NCBI GenBank assembly: GCA_018398765.1 | Contig: JAHBMJ010001493.1 | Span: 7,501 to 30,161, forward strand | Length of the DNA stretch: 22,661 nt | Direction of reading: 5' to 3' | Source of the DNA: Chromera velia | Taxonomy: Eukaryota > Sar > Chromeraceae | Shown: in pieces, positions 8,001-17,848 of the stretch | Layout: every line of letters begins with the position of its first letter | Numbering within the stretch: the stretch's first letter is position 1 | The notes under the pieces: generated by a model | Seen by the model: only the letters and a program-made list of their open reading frames with translations | What the model was told of the DNA's origin: nothing | Database searches by the model: none | Translations under genes and position numbers: made by a program

Positions 8001-9066
8001 TTTGAATCAGACGAGAGATGTGCCGCCCTTCTTCCAAACGTCTATGAACAAATGAGCTACGACAAGCAGGTGATCAGAAACGAGCTAGAAGGATTAATTC
8101 AGGACAGACAGACAGAGAGAAAGACTGCATGAGTAGACGGATCCCATTGGCAGTTGAAGGACTCATGTTGTCTCCTGGCTGCAGAACAGGCCCTTCCAGG
8201 TTCAAAGGAAGTCTGCAGCAGCTTCAAGAAACAAATCAAAGACCCTCGTGGCCGCGCTCAGTCGACTCTATATATTTGGCTCTTAGATTTGGGCCTGGAA
8301 ACTGCCGATCGACCCTGTGTCGCGCGGTGGGACAAAGGGGCTCAGGCTTAGAACATCAGAGCAACTCGTGACTGTCAGTTGGACTTGCTCCCTGCGCATC
8401 ATGGGGAACCAATGTGTGGCAATGACGCGAGTATGTAAGCATCTTTCATCATCTTTCACCTTAGTAGGCGTCTCTGTCGTCTCTTGCCGTTACGAGCGCC
8501 GCCGGCCTGCCGCGCACCCCATGCCGGATCGAAGGGCCGCGCGCGCGGTGCATGGGCGGGGCCGCCCCCGCGGCCCCGCCCGAATTAAGTGAGCAAGGTA
8601 CAGTATTCTCAGAAGGAGGGAGATTGAGTACTCGGATAATCACCCACTGAGTGAAAAGCCGACGGTCTTTGAAGAAAAAAAAAGTGAATAAAAGTCAATA
8701 CATCAACTATACATTTCTAATGATACTAATAAGTGTCAAACTCAGTGATGTGCTTAAGAATAATGGCACATTATGGCAGAGCCAATCGACTCATGCAAGA
8801 AAAAAGCGCTATTCTGACTGAGCTCCATCTGAGCCTCACACAAGACCTTCAGCTGACTCCTCCCTGTCAGAATAATACTATACGAGAGCACTCTTTGCTG
8901 CATTCCTGTGGTTCTGGTGCGCGTGTGAGAGGGCCAGCTTCTGCTCGGCTCACTCCTTCCCTTTTTGTCTGCAAGTTCTTTCACCTTCTGGACACTTTTT
9001 TCAAATGATTTGCTGACTCTTTCCGGAGTTCCTGCAGTGCCGATCGACCAAACAAGCAGCCAATCG
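8001..9066. promoter_or_regulatory. Shared upstream region of the divergent peptidase and phosphatase genes
   Basis: The two gene starts face away from each other across 1066 bp, so this DNA should carry both promoters. It contains a GC-rich block (about 8490-8581) ending in a perfect hairpin, then an AT-rich stretch (8665-8730). No TATA box or other core element can be assigned. An acceptor-like TTCCTGCAG at 9029-9037 means an upstream non-coding or short coding exon of the phosphatase gene may also lie here. Confidence 0.4.
8554..8581. repeat. Perfect 12-bp GC hairpin
   Basis: GGGCGGGGCCGC (8554-8565), a CCCC loop, then GCGGCCCCGCCC (8570-8581). The left arm includes GGGCGGGG, an Sp1-like GC box by sequence only. 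It closes a block rich in CG dinucleotides and is followed at once by AT-rich DNA. Confidence 0.85.
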
Positions 9067-9186
9067 ATGGACCAGGTCATACCAGGCTTATACCTCAGTT
9101 CCAAAAACGAAGCCTTGAATCATGAGAAGCTTATAGCAGCGGGAGTACAGGCAGTAGTCACCTGCTGCACCTATTTTGAAATCCCG
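9067..9186 (+). CDS. Dual-specificity phosphatase, exon 1
   Basis: First recognised coding exon of a small atypical dual-specificity protein phosphatase (tyrosine and serine/threonine dephosphorylation). It encodes MDQVIPGLYLSS (residues 1-12), the standard entry strand of the DSP fold, followed by NHEKLIAAGVQAVVTC, the first helix and next strand. The ATG at 9067 gives a protein starting exactly where minimal DSP domains start. The frame is open further upstream and an acceptor at 9037 could add an earlier exon, so the N-terminus is not certain. The exon ends CCG/GTGAGG in phase 0. Confidence 0.85.
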
Positions 9187-9278
9187 GTGAGGGACCTTTC
9201 ATCTTCGTTTCCACTCACCTCATCCCACCTTGCCTCACACCATTCCTGAATCGCTTCTTTTCCCTGGTCCCATCGCAG
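9187..9278 (+). other. Intron 1 of the phosphatase gene
   Basis: A 92-nt intron from GTGAGG to CATCGCAG, pyrimidine-rich, joining FEIP to VSMQH in phase 0. Confidence 0.8.
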
Positions 9279-9443
9279 GTGTCGATGCAGCACAGCCAGT
9301 TGAGCTACCATCGGGTCGACGTGGAGGACATCTCCTGCGAACCCATCAATGAGTACTTCGACGGAGCTTTGGACTTCATTGAACTTTCTCTCCAAAAGAA
9401 CCAACCGACTCTGGTGCACTGCAAATCCGGGGTCTCGAGATCG
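9279..9443 (+). CDS. Dual-specificity phosphatase, exon 2 (catalytic loop)
   Basis: Encodes residues 41-95. It carries YHRVDVEDISCEPINEYF, in which Asp57 is the likely general acid, then FIELSLQKNQP and the signature HCKSGVSRS. That signature gives the catalytic Cys88 and phosphate-binding Arg94 in the HCxxGxxRS pattern of the Cys-based phosphatase superfamily. All catalytic residues are present, so the enzyme should be active. The exon ends directly after the signature loop at TCG/GTCCGT. This donor is weak outside the GT, but the following acceptor restores the expected SATIILAFL sequence in phase 0. Confidence 0.9.
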
Positions 9444-9823
9444 GTCCGTGCCTCCGTCCGTTCTCCAATGTGCTGACCTCAGTCCTCCCTCTGCAGCTCA
9501 TGGACTGCATGGGGGGAACACTTTGTCTCTTCTTTTCTTGTCTCGTCTCTTTCTTAGTCTTGATTCTCTCTGTGTGCCCCCCACCGCCAGAATTGATCGG
9601 CCTCCTCTTCTCTTCACTGCATGTTGTCGGAGGGCTTCGTCTCCGCACGCCTCTCTTTCGCTTCGCTCTTCTCTCGTTTTCTCTCTCCTTCAGTTCTGTG
9701 CCTACTTTTGTGTCCGTCGATCCGTCTCCTCGTTCCTTTCCCGAGACCAGCTAAGCACCATTTCATTTTTCTCTTCTGACATCTCGACGAGTCATTGCCT
9801 GATTCCGACTGATCTGCATGCAG
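9444..9823 (+). other. Intron 2 of the phosphatase gene
   Basis: A 380-nt, strongly pyrimidine-rich intron from GTCCGT to GCATGCAG. Its first 20 nt have an imperfect four-base rhythm (GTCC GTGC CTCC GTCC GTTC), loosely like the repeat-bearing introns of the neighbouring peptidase gene. Confidence 0.75.
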
Positions 9824-10066
9824 GCCACAATCATTCTGGCCTTTCTGGTTGCGAAGAAGGGGATGAGCCTCCACGACGCCTTCCAGGCTCTCCAGAAGGC
9901 CCGACCGAAGATCTGCCCCAACCTGGGGTTCATGGAGCAGCTCTGTGAGTTCGAGGAGTCAGTTACTGGGAAGCCCGCGACGGTGTGCATGCTCAAGTAC
10001 ATCGACTGGTTCCAGGCCGACACGGAAGTGAGACTGGCAGGGCCTCCCGACCTGTCGCCCTTCTAG
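9824..10066 (+). CDS. Dual-specificity phosphatase, exon 3 (C-terminus)
   Basis: Encodes residues 96-175 and the TAG at 10064-10066. It opens with ATIILAFLVAKKGMSLHDAF, the helix after the phosphate loop, then ARPKICPNLGFMEQL, matching the conserved RPxIxPNxGFxxQL segment of dual-specificity phosphatases. The tail, ending LAGPPDLSPF, is not recognisable. The total of 175 residues is normal for a stand-alone catalytic domain with no substrate-docking region, so the substrate cannot be predicted. No membrane anchor or targeting signal is seen. Confidence 0.9.
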   Translation, partial: ATIILAFLVAKKGMSLHDAFQALQKARPKICPNLGFMEQLCEFEESVTGKPATVCMLKYIDWFQADTEVRLAGPPDLSPF

Positions 10067-10519
10067 GAGTCCGAATTAAGCCATCATCAAGAAGAACGAG
10101 AAGGTCAGGCAGTTGTCAGAAGTGTTTTTGCACATTCTGCTTGTCCCTGCTTGCTGCTGGTCTCTGTCTGGCTTTTTGCAGCTTCGGCCTCCCTCCTCTG
10201 TTTTTTTTCTTTCATACGAGAAGCCTGTTCTTCCAGTCGCCCGCCCGCCCGCTGTTTTGTCTTCTTCTTGTGAGCGACTGACAACGGCGATGATTGAATT
10301 TTGGCGGGAGCCTTCGTCTTGTGCGTGATTAAATGTGATACTTTAGATGCACACCTGCACACGTTTTGAAAGAACACAAAATGCGTATGCTGTCTGATGT
10401 TGCAGGGCGGGCAGAGGGCATCCCCATCTGGCCTCTCTTCTTTCTGTGTCGGGGAGAGAGGGGGGGATGGGAGGGAAGTCGAGTTGAGGACTTGACTTGC
10501 TGCGTCGTGGCGAGAGTGG

Positions 10520-10543
10520 GAGAGAGAGAGAGAGAGAGAGAGA
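10520..10543. repeat. (GA)n microsatellite
   Basis: A pure AG dinucleotide run. A GGAGA pentanucleotide run lies nearby at about 10832-10855. Confidence 0.9.
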
Positions 10544-11017
10544 CGTGCGTGACTGATTGTCTGTCTGTCTTTCGCTTCTTCGAACCTGCACGCTCTCTCT
10601 CTCTTTCTCTCTCAGTGCCTCTGTGCGGATTGCTGTCTTCTTTTCTGACTGTCATGCAAGAACAAAGGAACAGAGAGGGGAAGAACCATTCATTCAATCG
10701 TCTCTCGTCCCCTCTTCTTCGGTCGTCACAGGTGCATGTTGTGTTTGTTGGTTCGTATGTGTGTCTGTGTGTGTTTGCAAGTTCGTGGAGGGAGGGGGAC
10801 GCCCTGAGTGGAGGGAGGGGTGTGGTGGTGGAGAGGAGAGGAGAGGAGAGGAGAGCAGCGACCGCTGCGTCCATCTGTCTGTCTGTCTGTATCACACGGC
10901 CTTTGCGCATGTGCCTGCCTGCATGGGAGGGGGCCTGGGGTGCTTTCGCGACCTGTAGTGGAGTTTGAAGGAAGCGAAGCAACTTCTTTGGGGCTCTCTC
11001 TCAGGCACATGCAACGC

Positions 11018-11056
11018 GGGGAGGGGAGGGGAGGGGAGGGAAGGGGCGGAGGGGGA
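11018..11056 (+). repeat. G-run tandem, G-quadruplex motif
   Basis: Successive GGGGA units give more than four runs of three or more G with one-base spacers, the sequence pattern of a stable intramolecular G-quadruplex on the plus strand. Confidence 0.7.
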
Positions 11057-12286
11057 AGAATGGTCAGACAGTTGTGGGTGTGTGTAGTCATTGTGTGTGT
11101 GCAGACTGTCTGTTGGCATGAATGAGCGTGTAGGAGTCGATTGAAGGGAGGAGAGGTGTGTGTCTTGGTGGACCTAGTCCGGACATATGAAGAGAGAGAG
11201 GGAGGGAGCCTCAAAAAGGATCATGGGAGAATGAAAATTTTTGGTTGGGGGTCGATGGGAAGTTGTTTTGTAGAATCTTTTGAGACGAGGACCGGAGGAG
11301 GTCAAAACAAGTAGAGAGGCTCTTGCCTCTCTTCTGAACTTCTGTTTATTTTCCTTTCCTTTTGTAGAGCGCTTCTGCTCGTTTTGTTCCGTACTCATCT
11401 CCAGTTAAAAGTCTGTCATTTCGCTTTTTTTTGTTCCCATCGCAGGCTTCAAGGAAATTAAGTTGGGAGGGATTTCCGCATAAACGAAAAAGAAAACCAA
11501 CGCAGGATGTGGGTCCATGCATCGTCCAGAATAGGCAGGAGTGCATGTATGCAGAGGCTCATTCAGGTTGAACGGTAGTAAGCGGCTGCCTCGATCTTTC
11601 TTTTCTGACCTCCTGGCCTCGCCGGTCCGCCTTCTCTCTCACACACACGAAACAAGCGTCTTCCTTCATTTAATTGTCTGTTCTTCTTTCCTTTCTAGTC
11701 CCTGGTAGTCCCCGTTTTTCCTTCCGAGAGGCCTGTGGAAGGAGGGCAGAGGGGGGGGGCGGAGAGGACAGATGTGCCCTTCCTTTGCTTCCCCTTTGTC
11801 CGTTCTCTTGACGAAAAGGCCTTGTCGTAGTCTGCTGCCCCCCTCCCTTCCTGCCTCCATCTGGTTTCTTTGGAACACTTTCCCTCTCCTCTCCTGTTCT
11901 CTCAAACAGCCACTCACGCGATGATGGTCGGTCCGGGACGGCTGTGGCTGGACACCAACCGACACATACACCCACACTCACACACACACACATACACACA
12001 CAGCGAGAGAGAGGGGATAGAAGGAGAGAGAGGGCATAAGGAGGGAGGACCCAATTTTCGCATGCCAGACGTTTTCGCGGTGGATCGGGGACGGAAACAA
12101 GACAAGACTGTCGACAGACAGAGGAGAGAGAGCCGGAGACAGACCAAGCAGAGAAGCAGAGGGCCGTACAAGAGAAGGAAACGGAAAAGAAGGATACAGC
12201 TAGAGCGCCTGATCTTGCTTGCATGCCCCTCACTCGATGCTTGTTTTTGACATCACTGATCTGGTCACACACTCACTGATCTGATC

Positions 12287-12319
12287 CCCCCTCCTCCCCC
12301 CCCCCCNCCCCCCCCCCCA
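12287..12319. repeat. Poly-C run containing one undetermined base (N at 12307)
   Basis: An almost pure C tract with an N. Its length is probably unreliable, as is usual for homopolymer sequencing or assembly. It lies outside any recognised gene. Confidence 0.9.
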
Positions 12320-14885
12320 CACACATCGAGGGAGAGCATGCAAACAGCTCCTTCGATCTGACTGGGCAGGACCGGGGCGGACATTGGCGAAACAAAGAGG
12401 TGCCTGTCCCTCCCCTTCCTGTCCCGCTTTCTACTTTTGTTTCTTTCCGTCTCTGCCGAAGTCCTTCTTTGGTCAAAAGTGCCTGTCGAGTTGGCACGCA
12501 ACCCGTACCTTCTTTCATTCATGCACCCCTACATAAATTTTTTTCTTCCCTTCCTTTTGACAGTCGAGAGAGAGAGAGAGAGAGAAGACTCGAGGGAGAT
12601 CAATGATTCCATCCCCTCCCCTCAATTTTGTTTCTGCGAAGAGGTCTGTGAAATGAAATGAAAGGAAACGGATGCTCTGAATGTCCGGCCAGCGACTCAG
12701 GGAGAGCGGGAGAGGCACGAGCGTCTGCCTGCGTCCCCTTCCGTTTCTTTCCTTTTGTTTGATTTGATTCCTTTTCTCCTTCCAGTTTTGCGTTCAATCA
12801 GAAAGAGAGTATGCATAAATGCGTGGCGTGTACATGCCCCTCTCCTTCCCGACTTTTGCTTTCCTCTTCCTTCTGCCTTCCCCTCTTGTTGCTTCTGACA
12901 GACACGCAGGGCTTCAGATGGGAGGAGAAACTGATGGGGCTGGGCTGGGCTGGGTGTATTGGTGGAGAATCCGCAGCAGAACGACGAAAACAAAAAAGAA
13001 ACCAGCAGCAGCACGGAGCAAGCAGACTTGCGCACTTGGGTTTTGGAGCGATGGCATGGTGCTGGCGTGTATGCGTGCATGTGTGTGGGAGGGGGGGGAT
13101 GAGAGGGGAGGGGGACCGCTCCGGGTAACTGCGGGGGGGGGTTGGCTGAGCGTCTAGCTCTCAGACCGAACTGCCTTTTAACCTGCTTCCTCCTCCGCCT
13201 CCGTCTGCCCTGTACAATGAAGCAAGCAGAGAGAAAGAGAGAGCAGGGGTGCTGGTGCTTCGGTACTCGTCAGAAAAAGAAAACAGAAGAGAAGAACTCT
13301 AAGCGTGCCGTTCATGCTATCTATCGCTCATGCGTGTGTTCAAGGCTTCGCATACCATGCATCGACTGGCAAGGGGATCGCTGGAATTATTTCACACAAG
13401 AAAAGGTTGTATGTTTGCCTGCTTGCTTTCTTGATGGATGGCCGGCTTCCTTTCTTTATTCGGGTTTTTGGTTTTCTTCCTTTCCTTCTACAGTCCGCTT
13501 TTTCTCTCGATCGTGCTAACGCAATAAACTTCGTCTGTCTCTGATGATGACATTCTGTTTAGAAAATTGTGTTCGTGGAACAAGGACGGAGGTGTGGATG
13601 GGTGCAACTGTTTCGCATTCATTGCCAGAGTGTTTTCTTCTTTTTCTCTATCATGTGTGGACCGAAAAGGGAACCTGCCCCCCGATGCCTCGGTAGTCAT
13701 GACCCAATGCTGGTCTCTTTCTTTCTTTCTCTTTCTTTCGTTCCTTCTGCGTGCGTTCTCTGCAGTTCTAAATTTTAAAGTAGAACCACGCAGAGGACAA
13801 AGGGAGAAAAAAGAAATTCCATCGTAAATGGAGAACAATGTAAAAAACAACAACTTTGGAAAGACAGAAGGAGGAGCACAGAGGCGAAGAAAAAAAGAAA
13901 GACGCCTTCGAGACCTCCTTCCCGCTGCGGTATTGTTGCCGTTGTATTACTAATCATATCGATATCACTTTTGGATGAGTGGAGAGAAGCACACAGCAGA
14001 TTGAGAAGAGAAGGGATCCAGAAAGACCATCCCTGCATGCAGGTAGGGGAGGGATTAGTGGGAGCGCCTCTGGGACAGCACACATCTCCCTGGCTTTGTT
14101 GCACTAGCTTGTCTTTTTCTTGTTTCTTTCTTCTCACTCATTGTGGTGCCGTGCATGATCCTCATGAGTTCTTTGGGTTGGACCTGAAAGAGAAGTCTTT
14201 CACGGCTCTCTCGTCTTCTCGTTGTTGCATTGTCACCAGTCTGGTTGGTGGCTTGCAGAGAGGAAAAGAGGGCAGAAGCGGGAGCCCCCTTTCTTTCAGA
14301 GACCCCCAATGCGTGCGAGTGTGTTGACAGAGCGGGCGTGGGTCTGCTCGGTGAGAAGGAGTGGAGCGGAGGGGAGGTCTTCTTCCCTTCTCTCCCTCTG
14401 TGTGTCTGTCTTACCCCCTTTGTCACTTCTTGTCTTGCTGCTTCTGGATTTTGTTTTGTTTTCTTTCTTCTGTGTTTCTCCTTGCTTCTGTTTGTATTTG
14501 TTTCTACTGCCTGTTCTTTCCTTTTCTTTCTTGTTCGACCTTCAGAACTGCAGGTGCAGACTGAGGGGTTCAGAAACCCCTGTCCCCCCCCTTCTGGATG
14601 GATCCAGCTGAAGGGGGGGGTTCTTTTTCGCAACTGTTGCCTTTCTCTGACAGACTTGCCTGCAGCGATTCTCTAGGTACCGGACGAAGCGGTTCTTTCT
14701 TTCTTTCTTCCTTTGGTTTCTTTCCTTCTGTCCGTCGACTTCTTTTCCTCTGCATAACATTAATGAGTGAGGGCACCTTGAGTTCGGATGGATCAAGAAA
14801 GGGCATGGTCTGGAGTCAAAGGTGTGTACAGAGCGCAAGCGGTTGTGCGTCTTCTATCCAGTGTGCAGATATGCATGGAGTCTGA

Positions 14886-15632
14886 GCAGAATTCAGGGAA
14901 GAGGCCACTGAGAAAAACTTCCCTATAGAGACTTCCATTTATAGATTTTTACGTATAGGATCATGTAAGATCATGATTGCCATGCACTATAGCATGTTTC
15001 AACTTAATTGCTTCTATAGATCGAACTCCGAGTCGGAGCACTGACATGACATAAGTCGCGTGATCTTGTAAAGATTTTTTATCGTATTTTTACGTATAGA
15101 AAAGTTTAGAAAAGTTTTTTATTGGATCATATGCACAGCGCTAGGTAGATGTAAGAAAAACTTTTTTTGGACAATGCATTCATATTTACTAGCATATTGA
15201 TTAAATTTCATCATCATAATACCTTATAAAATTTACTAATTAAACTTATTAAAGGAATTCAATCTTATAGTAGCTAGGGACTTTCTAACCTAGTTTTTAA
15301 CCGCATTTTCTATCAATTTCTAACTAGTTTTAATTCCTAGTTTAATTTTTGGTTTAATTCTAATTTTAATTATGATACATACTGATTTTTTTATTTTAAT
15401 TTATTTAGGCTAGTAATAGCCTAGTATTTAGATATAAATAGATTTAAATCCATTTTTTTATTATTAAAGAGCTGTTCTGTCTAGACTTAAATGAACCCTT
15501 AGATATCTTTAATTTAGAAGTTTCATCTGCAAAAGTCAAGATTATTAATTGTTGGTCTCTTCGTATTCTTTAATAATTCTCTCCGACGGTCTTCAATTAA
15601 CCCCTATATTAACCCTCCGTTTTACCACCAGC
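14886..15632. other. AT-rich stretch, no gene
   Basis: A sharp change to AT-rich DNA with many stops in all frames. A 14-nt word, ATTTTTACGTATAG, recurs exactly at 14945-14958 and 15086-15099. Otherwise nothing is recognisable. Confidence 0.6.
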
Positions 15633-16118
15633 GAATGACGGTATAACATTGTATAACACTCAGACGTGTACGTGGAGGCAGCTATGACCAGCCCCGGAAT
15701 TTCCTGCACACAAAACAAGAGCTCCACACTCTTAGTGTACACTTAAGATGTCTGTACTCATTGCGCAAACAAACAAACTTACACCCCACTCAGCGATACC
15801 AAGCACACAAAGAGCCAGAATGACGGCATGACATGGGAGGACACTCAGAAGCGTGCGTGGAGGTAGTTGTGACCAGCTCCGGAATGCTCAGTGTACACTC
15901 AAAACGTCTGTGCTCATTGTGCAAGCAAACAAACTTATACCCCACTTGGCGATAACGAGCACACGAAGAGCCAGAATGACGGCATGACATGGGAGGACAC
16001 CCAAAAGCATGCGTGGAGGTAGTTGTGACCAGCCCCGGAATTTCCTGGACACAAAACCAGAGCTCCAGACTCTCAGTCTATACTCAAGATGTCTGTGTTC
16101 TCAGTGCAAGCAGATGGG
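15633..16118. repeat. Tandem repeat of about 155-185 nt, three diverged copies
   Basis: Copies begin with GAATGACGG at 15633, 15818 and 15974. Each contains, in order, a TGGAGG...GACCAGC segment, a GCTCCA/CTCAGT-type middle, ACTCAAGATGTCTGTG or a variant, and (copies 1 and 2) a CAAACAAACTT...CCCCACT tail. Copy 2 lacks about 30 nt of the middle, which explains the 185 versus 156 period. Copy 3 ends near 16118. No coding capacity is evident. Confidence 0.85.
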
Positions 16119-16459
16119 CCCTTCCAAGAAAGCTCTTCGCACATCATTTAGAATCGTGTTCTCGTATGAAGGTCAGTCAAATGTACTAATATGCAGACTC
16201 TTAACGGCGTTTCATCGATTTTGTATGGACTACCGTGTAGAGGTTCTTTCAAACGTGGCTGGGTAGATCTGGTTGCTTTTTGAAGGATGTTCTGCATGCT
16301 AGAGATTATATTATATATTACAGCTGACTTTGTATGGTTTTGTTTGCACTTTGCTTTGTATTCAATGCGTGCATACGCCCTATAGGTCAGACTCAGCATG
16401 CATTCTGAGATATGCGCCTGTTTACGTGCGTCACAGTAGCTGTTGTGCAACACCTCGCA

Positions 16460-16837
16460 CAGGCTTTCTAGAGTGGCCTTTTTTAGCACCGCGGCTGCGC
16501 TGCGGTCCTTTCCAGGCCCCTCCACGGCGGCGCCCCCCTTCATTTGAGACATGGCCCCATATATTTTTAAAAAACGGTTTCTTTTGCGCGTCGTAGGCAC
16601 CAAAAATTTTTTCTAAGCTGTTCCAACGATAAATTTGATGAATTACTGATTAATTTGGTTCAACTGACCTCAGAAAAAGTACGGATCGGAAGAGTCACGC
16701 CGCGGTTCCCACCCTTTCTTCCAAGTTTTATAACTACAGCGTGCCGCGGTATGCCCTTCGGGTGCTCCGCGGCGCTCGGTGCTGCTCCGCGGCACTGCGG
16801 CGTTTGACTGTAAACGCCGCGGTATCTAGAAAGCCTG
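16460..16837. mobile_element. Candidate hAT-like non-autonomous element (378 bp)
   Basis: Perfect 13-nt terminal inverted repeats, CAGGCTTTCTAGA (16460-16472) and its complement (16825-16837), enclose 352 nt. The 8 nt just outside each end, ACCTCGCA (16452-16459) and ACCTCACG (16838-16845), match at six positions and differ by two transitions, compatible with an aged 8-bp target duplication of the hAT superfamily, whose ends commonly begin CAG. The subterminal DNA repeats CCGCGG five times (16489, 16744, 16767, 16787, 16817), and a 9-bp hairpin lies at 16797-16820. No transposase is encoded. Confidence 0.5.
16797..16820. repeat. Perfect 9-bp hairpin
   Basis: GCGGCGTTT (16797-16805), loop GACTGT, AAACGCCGC (16812-16820), inside the right subterminal part of the candidate hAT-like element. 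Confidence 0.85.
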
Positions 16838-16869
16838 ACCTCACGTCTGTTACTTGAATGAAAGGAGGG

Positions 16870-16983
16870 TTGAATGTTTGTTTGCAACTGTTGTTTCAGT
16901 CTGACGCTAGCTTTATGCATCAAGTCTGTTGCTTGAATGTTTGTTTGCAACTGTTGTTTCAGTCTGACGCTGGCTTTATGCAT
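16870..16983. repeat. 51-nt direct repeat, period 63
   Basis: 16870-16920 and 16933-16983 differ at a single base (A or G in GACGCTRGCTTTATGCAT). The high identity suggests a recent duplication. It sits just outside the right end of the candidate hAT-like element. Confidence 0.9.
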
Positions 16984-17500
16984 ATTTTAGCTACTGAATA
17001 TCTACATATCCAACGTCATGATATAAATTCCTGAGACTTCCATCTTCCATTCTCGTTTTTTGATTGTGGAGACCTATACAGAAATCCATGTATGTATATG
17101 TCGTTTATGTGACGTGAATGCTCGTAGCCGCGCCGCCTCTAAGCGTTGGCGTGGGCCGGTCGGTGGCGTTGAGAGAACGCATGAGCCTGCCTTGCGGGAC
17201 CGAGCAGAAGCGCGCGCGCCTGTAGCCACTCCAATCAATATAGCTTCAGGATGGCATGTGTTCACAGCATTCAGATTGACCATCAGGAGAACTAGACTTT
17301 GAAGTTGGACTTCTAGGGAACGCTTCTAGGAACAGACCTTCTATCTGTTATCTGAGCCTCGTGCTAGCTATGATTACGTTTTAGTTTAGGCATTGACAGT
17401 GTTTTCTCCTGTGATGCTGCGAGCCTGTGTAGCGATGAAATGCTTGCTCTAGCATCGTGTATGCTGCTTTTAAAAGCCCGTGCTCTCTGTCCTCTTTCAG
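16984..17500. other. Non-coding stretch before the kinase-type fragments
   Basis: No recognisable motif or repeat apart from a GC-rich patch near 17128-17220. It ends in a CT-rich tract and CAG (17498-17500) that serves as an acceptor-like site. Confidence 0.45.
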
Positions 17501-17636
17501 AGCTTTCAAAATATCGATCCTCCAGCTAGAGAGCTTGCTTTCTCGCCTACTGTTCCCACCCAAGCAAAGGATGTTGAGTTTCAGGCTGCTTGTTTCGCTG
17601 CAATGAAACTGTTCAAAGGCTGTTGCCGGGGGTTTT
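17501..17636 (+). pseudogene. Exon-like fragment upstream of the kinase-type segment
   Basis: An open block bounded by CCTCTTTCAG (ends 17500) and a strong donor GTGAGT (17637). It reads SFQNIDPPARELAFSPTVPT and then KDVEFQAACFAAMKLFKGCC. The composition is protein-like and both splice sites are good, but the sequence is not recognised. The phase at its 3' end does not fit the next fragment at 17849, so either an exon between them is missed or the gene is broken. Placing it in the same gene as the following fragments is inference from order and strand. Confidence 0.4.
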
Positions 17637-17848
17637 GTGAGTGTATTCACCCTTCAGATAGGAAGAGTGGATCGACCCTCCCCTGGCAGGGGATTTCTAG
17701 AGCATTTATACAAATACGACGGTAGGCTGATGCAGGCACATGGCTAGGACTATTCTTTTTCAGTTTTTTTCCCTCACTGTGTCTCTGGATCTCGCTTTAG
17801 ACGCCACAGCCTTTCAATTCCCCCTTCAATTCTGTGATTCTCATGCAG

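Larger units (their letters stand above)
10067..14885. other. Long region without a recognisable gene, rich in acceptor-like pyrimidine tracts
   Basis: After the phosphatase stop, about 4.8 kb shows no frame with a protein motif. On the plus strand, pyrimidine tracts ending in CAG recur at 10615, 10731, 11004, 11445, 12563, 12785, 12901, 13493, 13765, 14545 and 14653 (last base given). They are separated by purine-rich simple sequence. This is intron-like texture for the plus strand, so the region could be untranslated introns of the phosphatase transcript, a separate non-coding transcript, or a gene of very short exons. I cannot assemble exons. Confidence 0.45.

Noticed and set aside
7562-8005. 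Plus-strand open frames of Thr-His-Ser-Leu repeats
   Set aside because: They lie over the GTGA-type intron array of the minus-strand peptidase gene and overlap its first exon.
8554-8581. Rho-independent terminator
   Set aside because: The hairpin lacks a following T run and the context is eukaryotic; a promoter-region or structural role is more sensible.
10366-10982. Long overlapping frames on both strands, up to about 217 codons
   Set aside because: They are low-complexity readings of GA, CT and GT simple sequence, present on both strands at once, with no motif.
15633-16118. CRISPR-like array
   Set aside because: The repeats are 155-185 nt with no spacer/repeat alternation, in eukaryotic DNA; this is an ordinary tandem repeat.
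16660-16983. Minus-strand 107-codon frame with a 21-residue repeat
   Set aside because: It arises because the 63-nt duplication is a multiple of three; the frame crosses the candidate mobile element and has no other protein-like feature.
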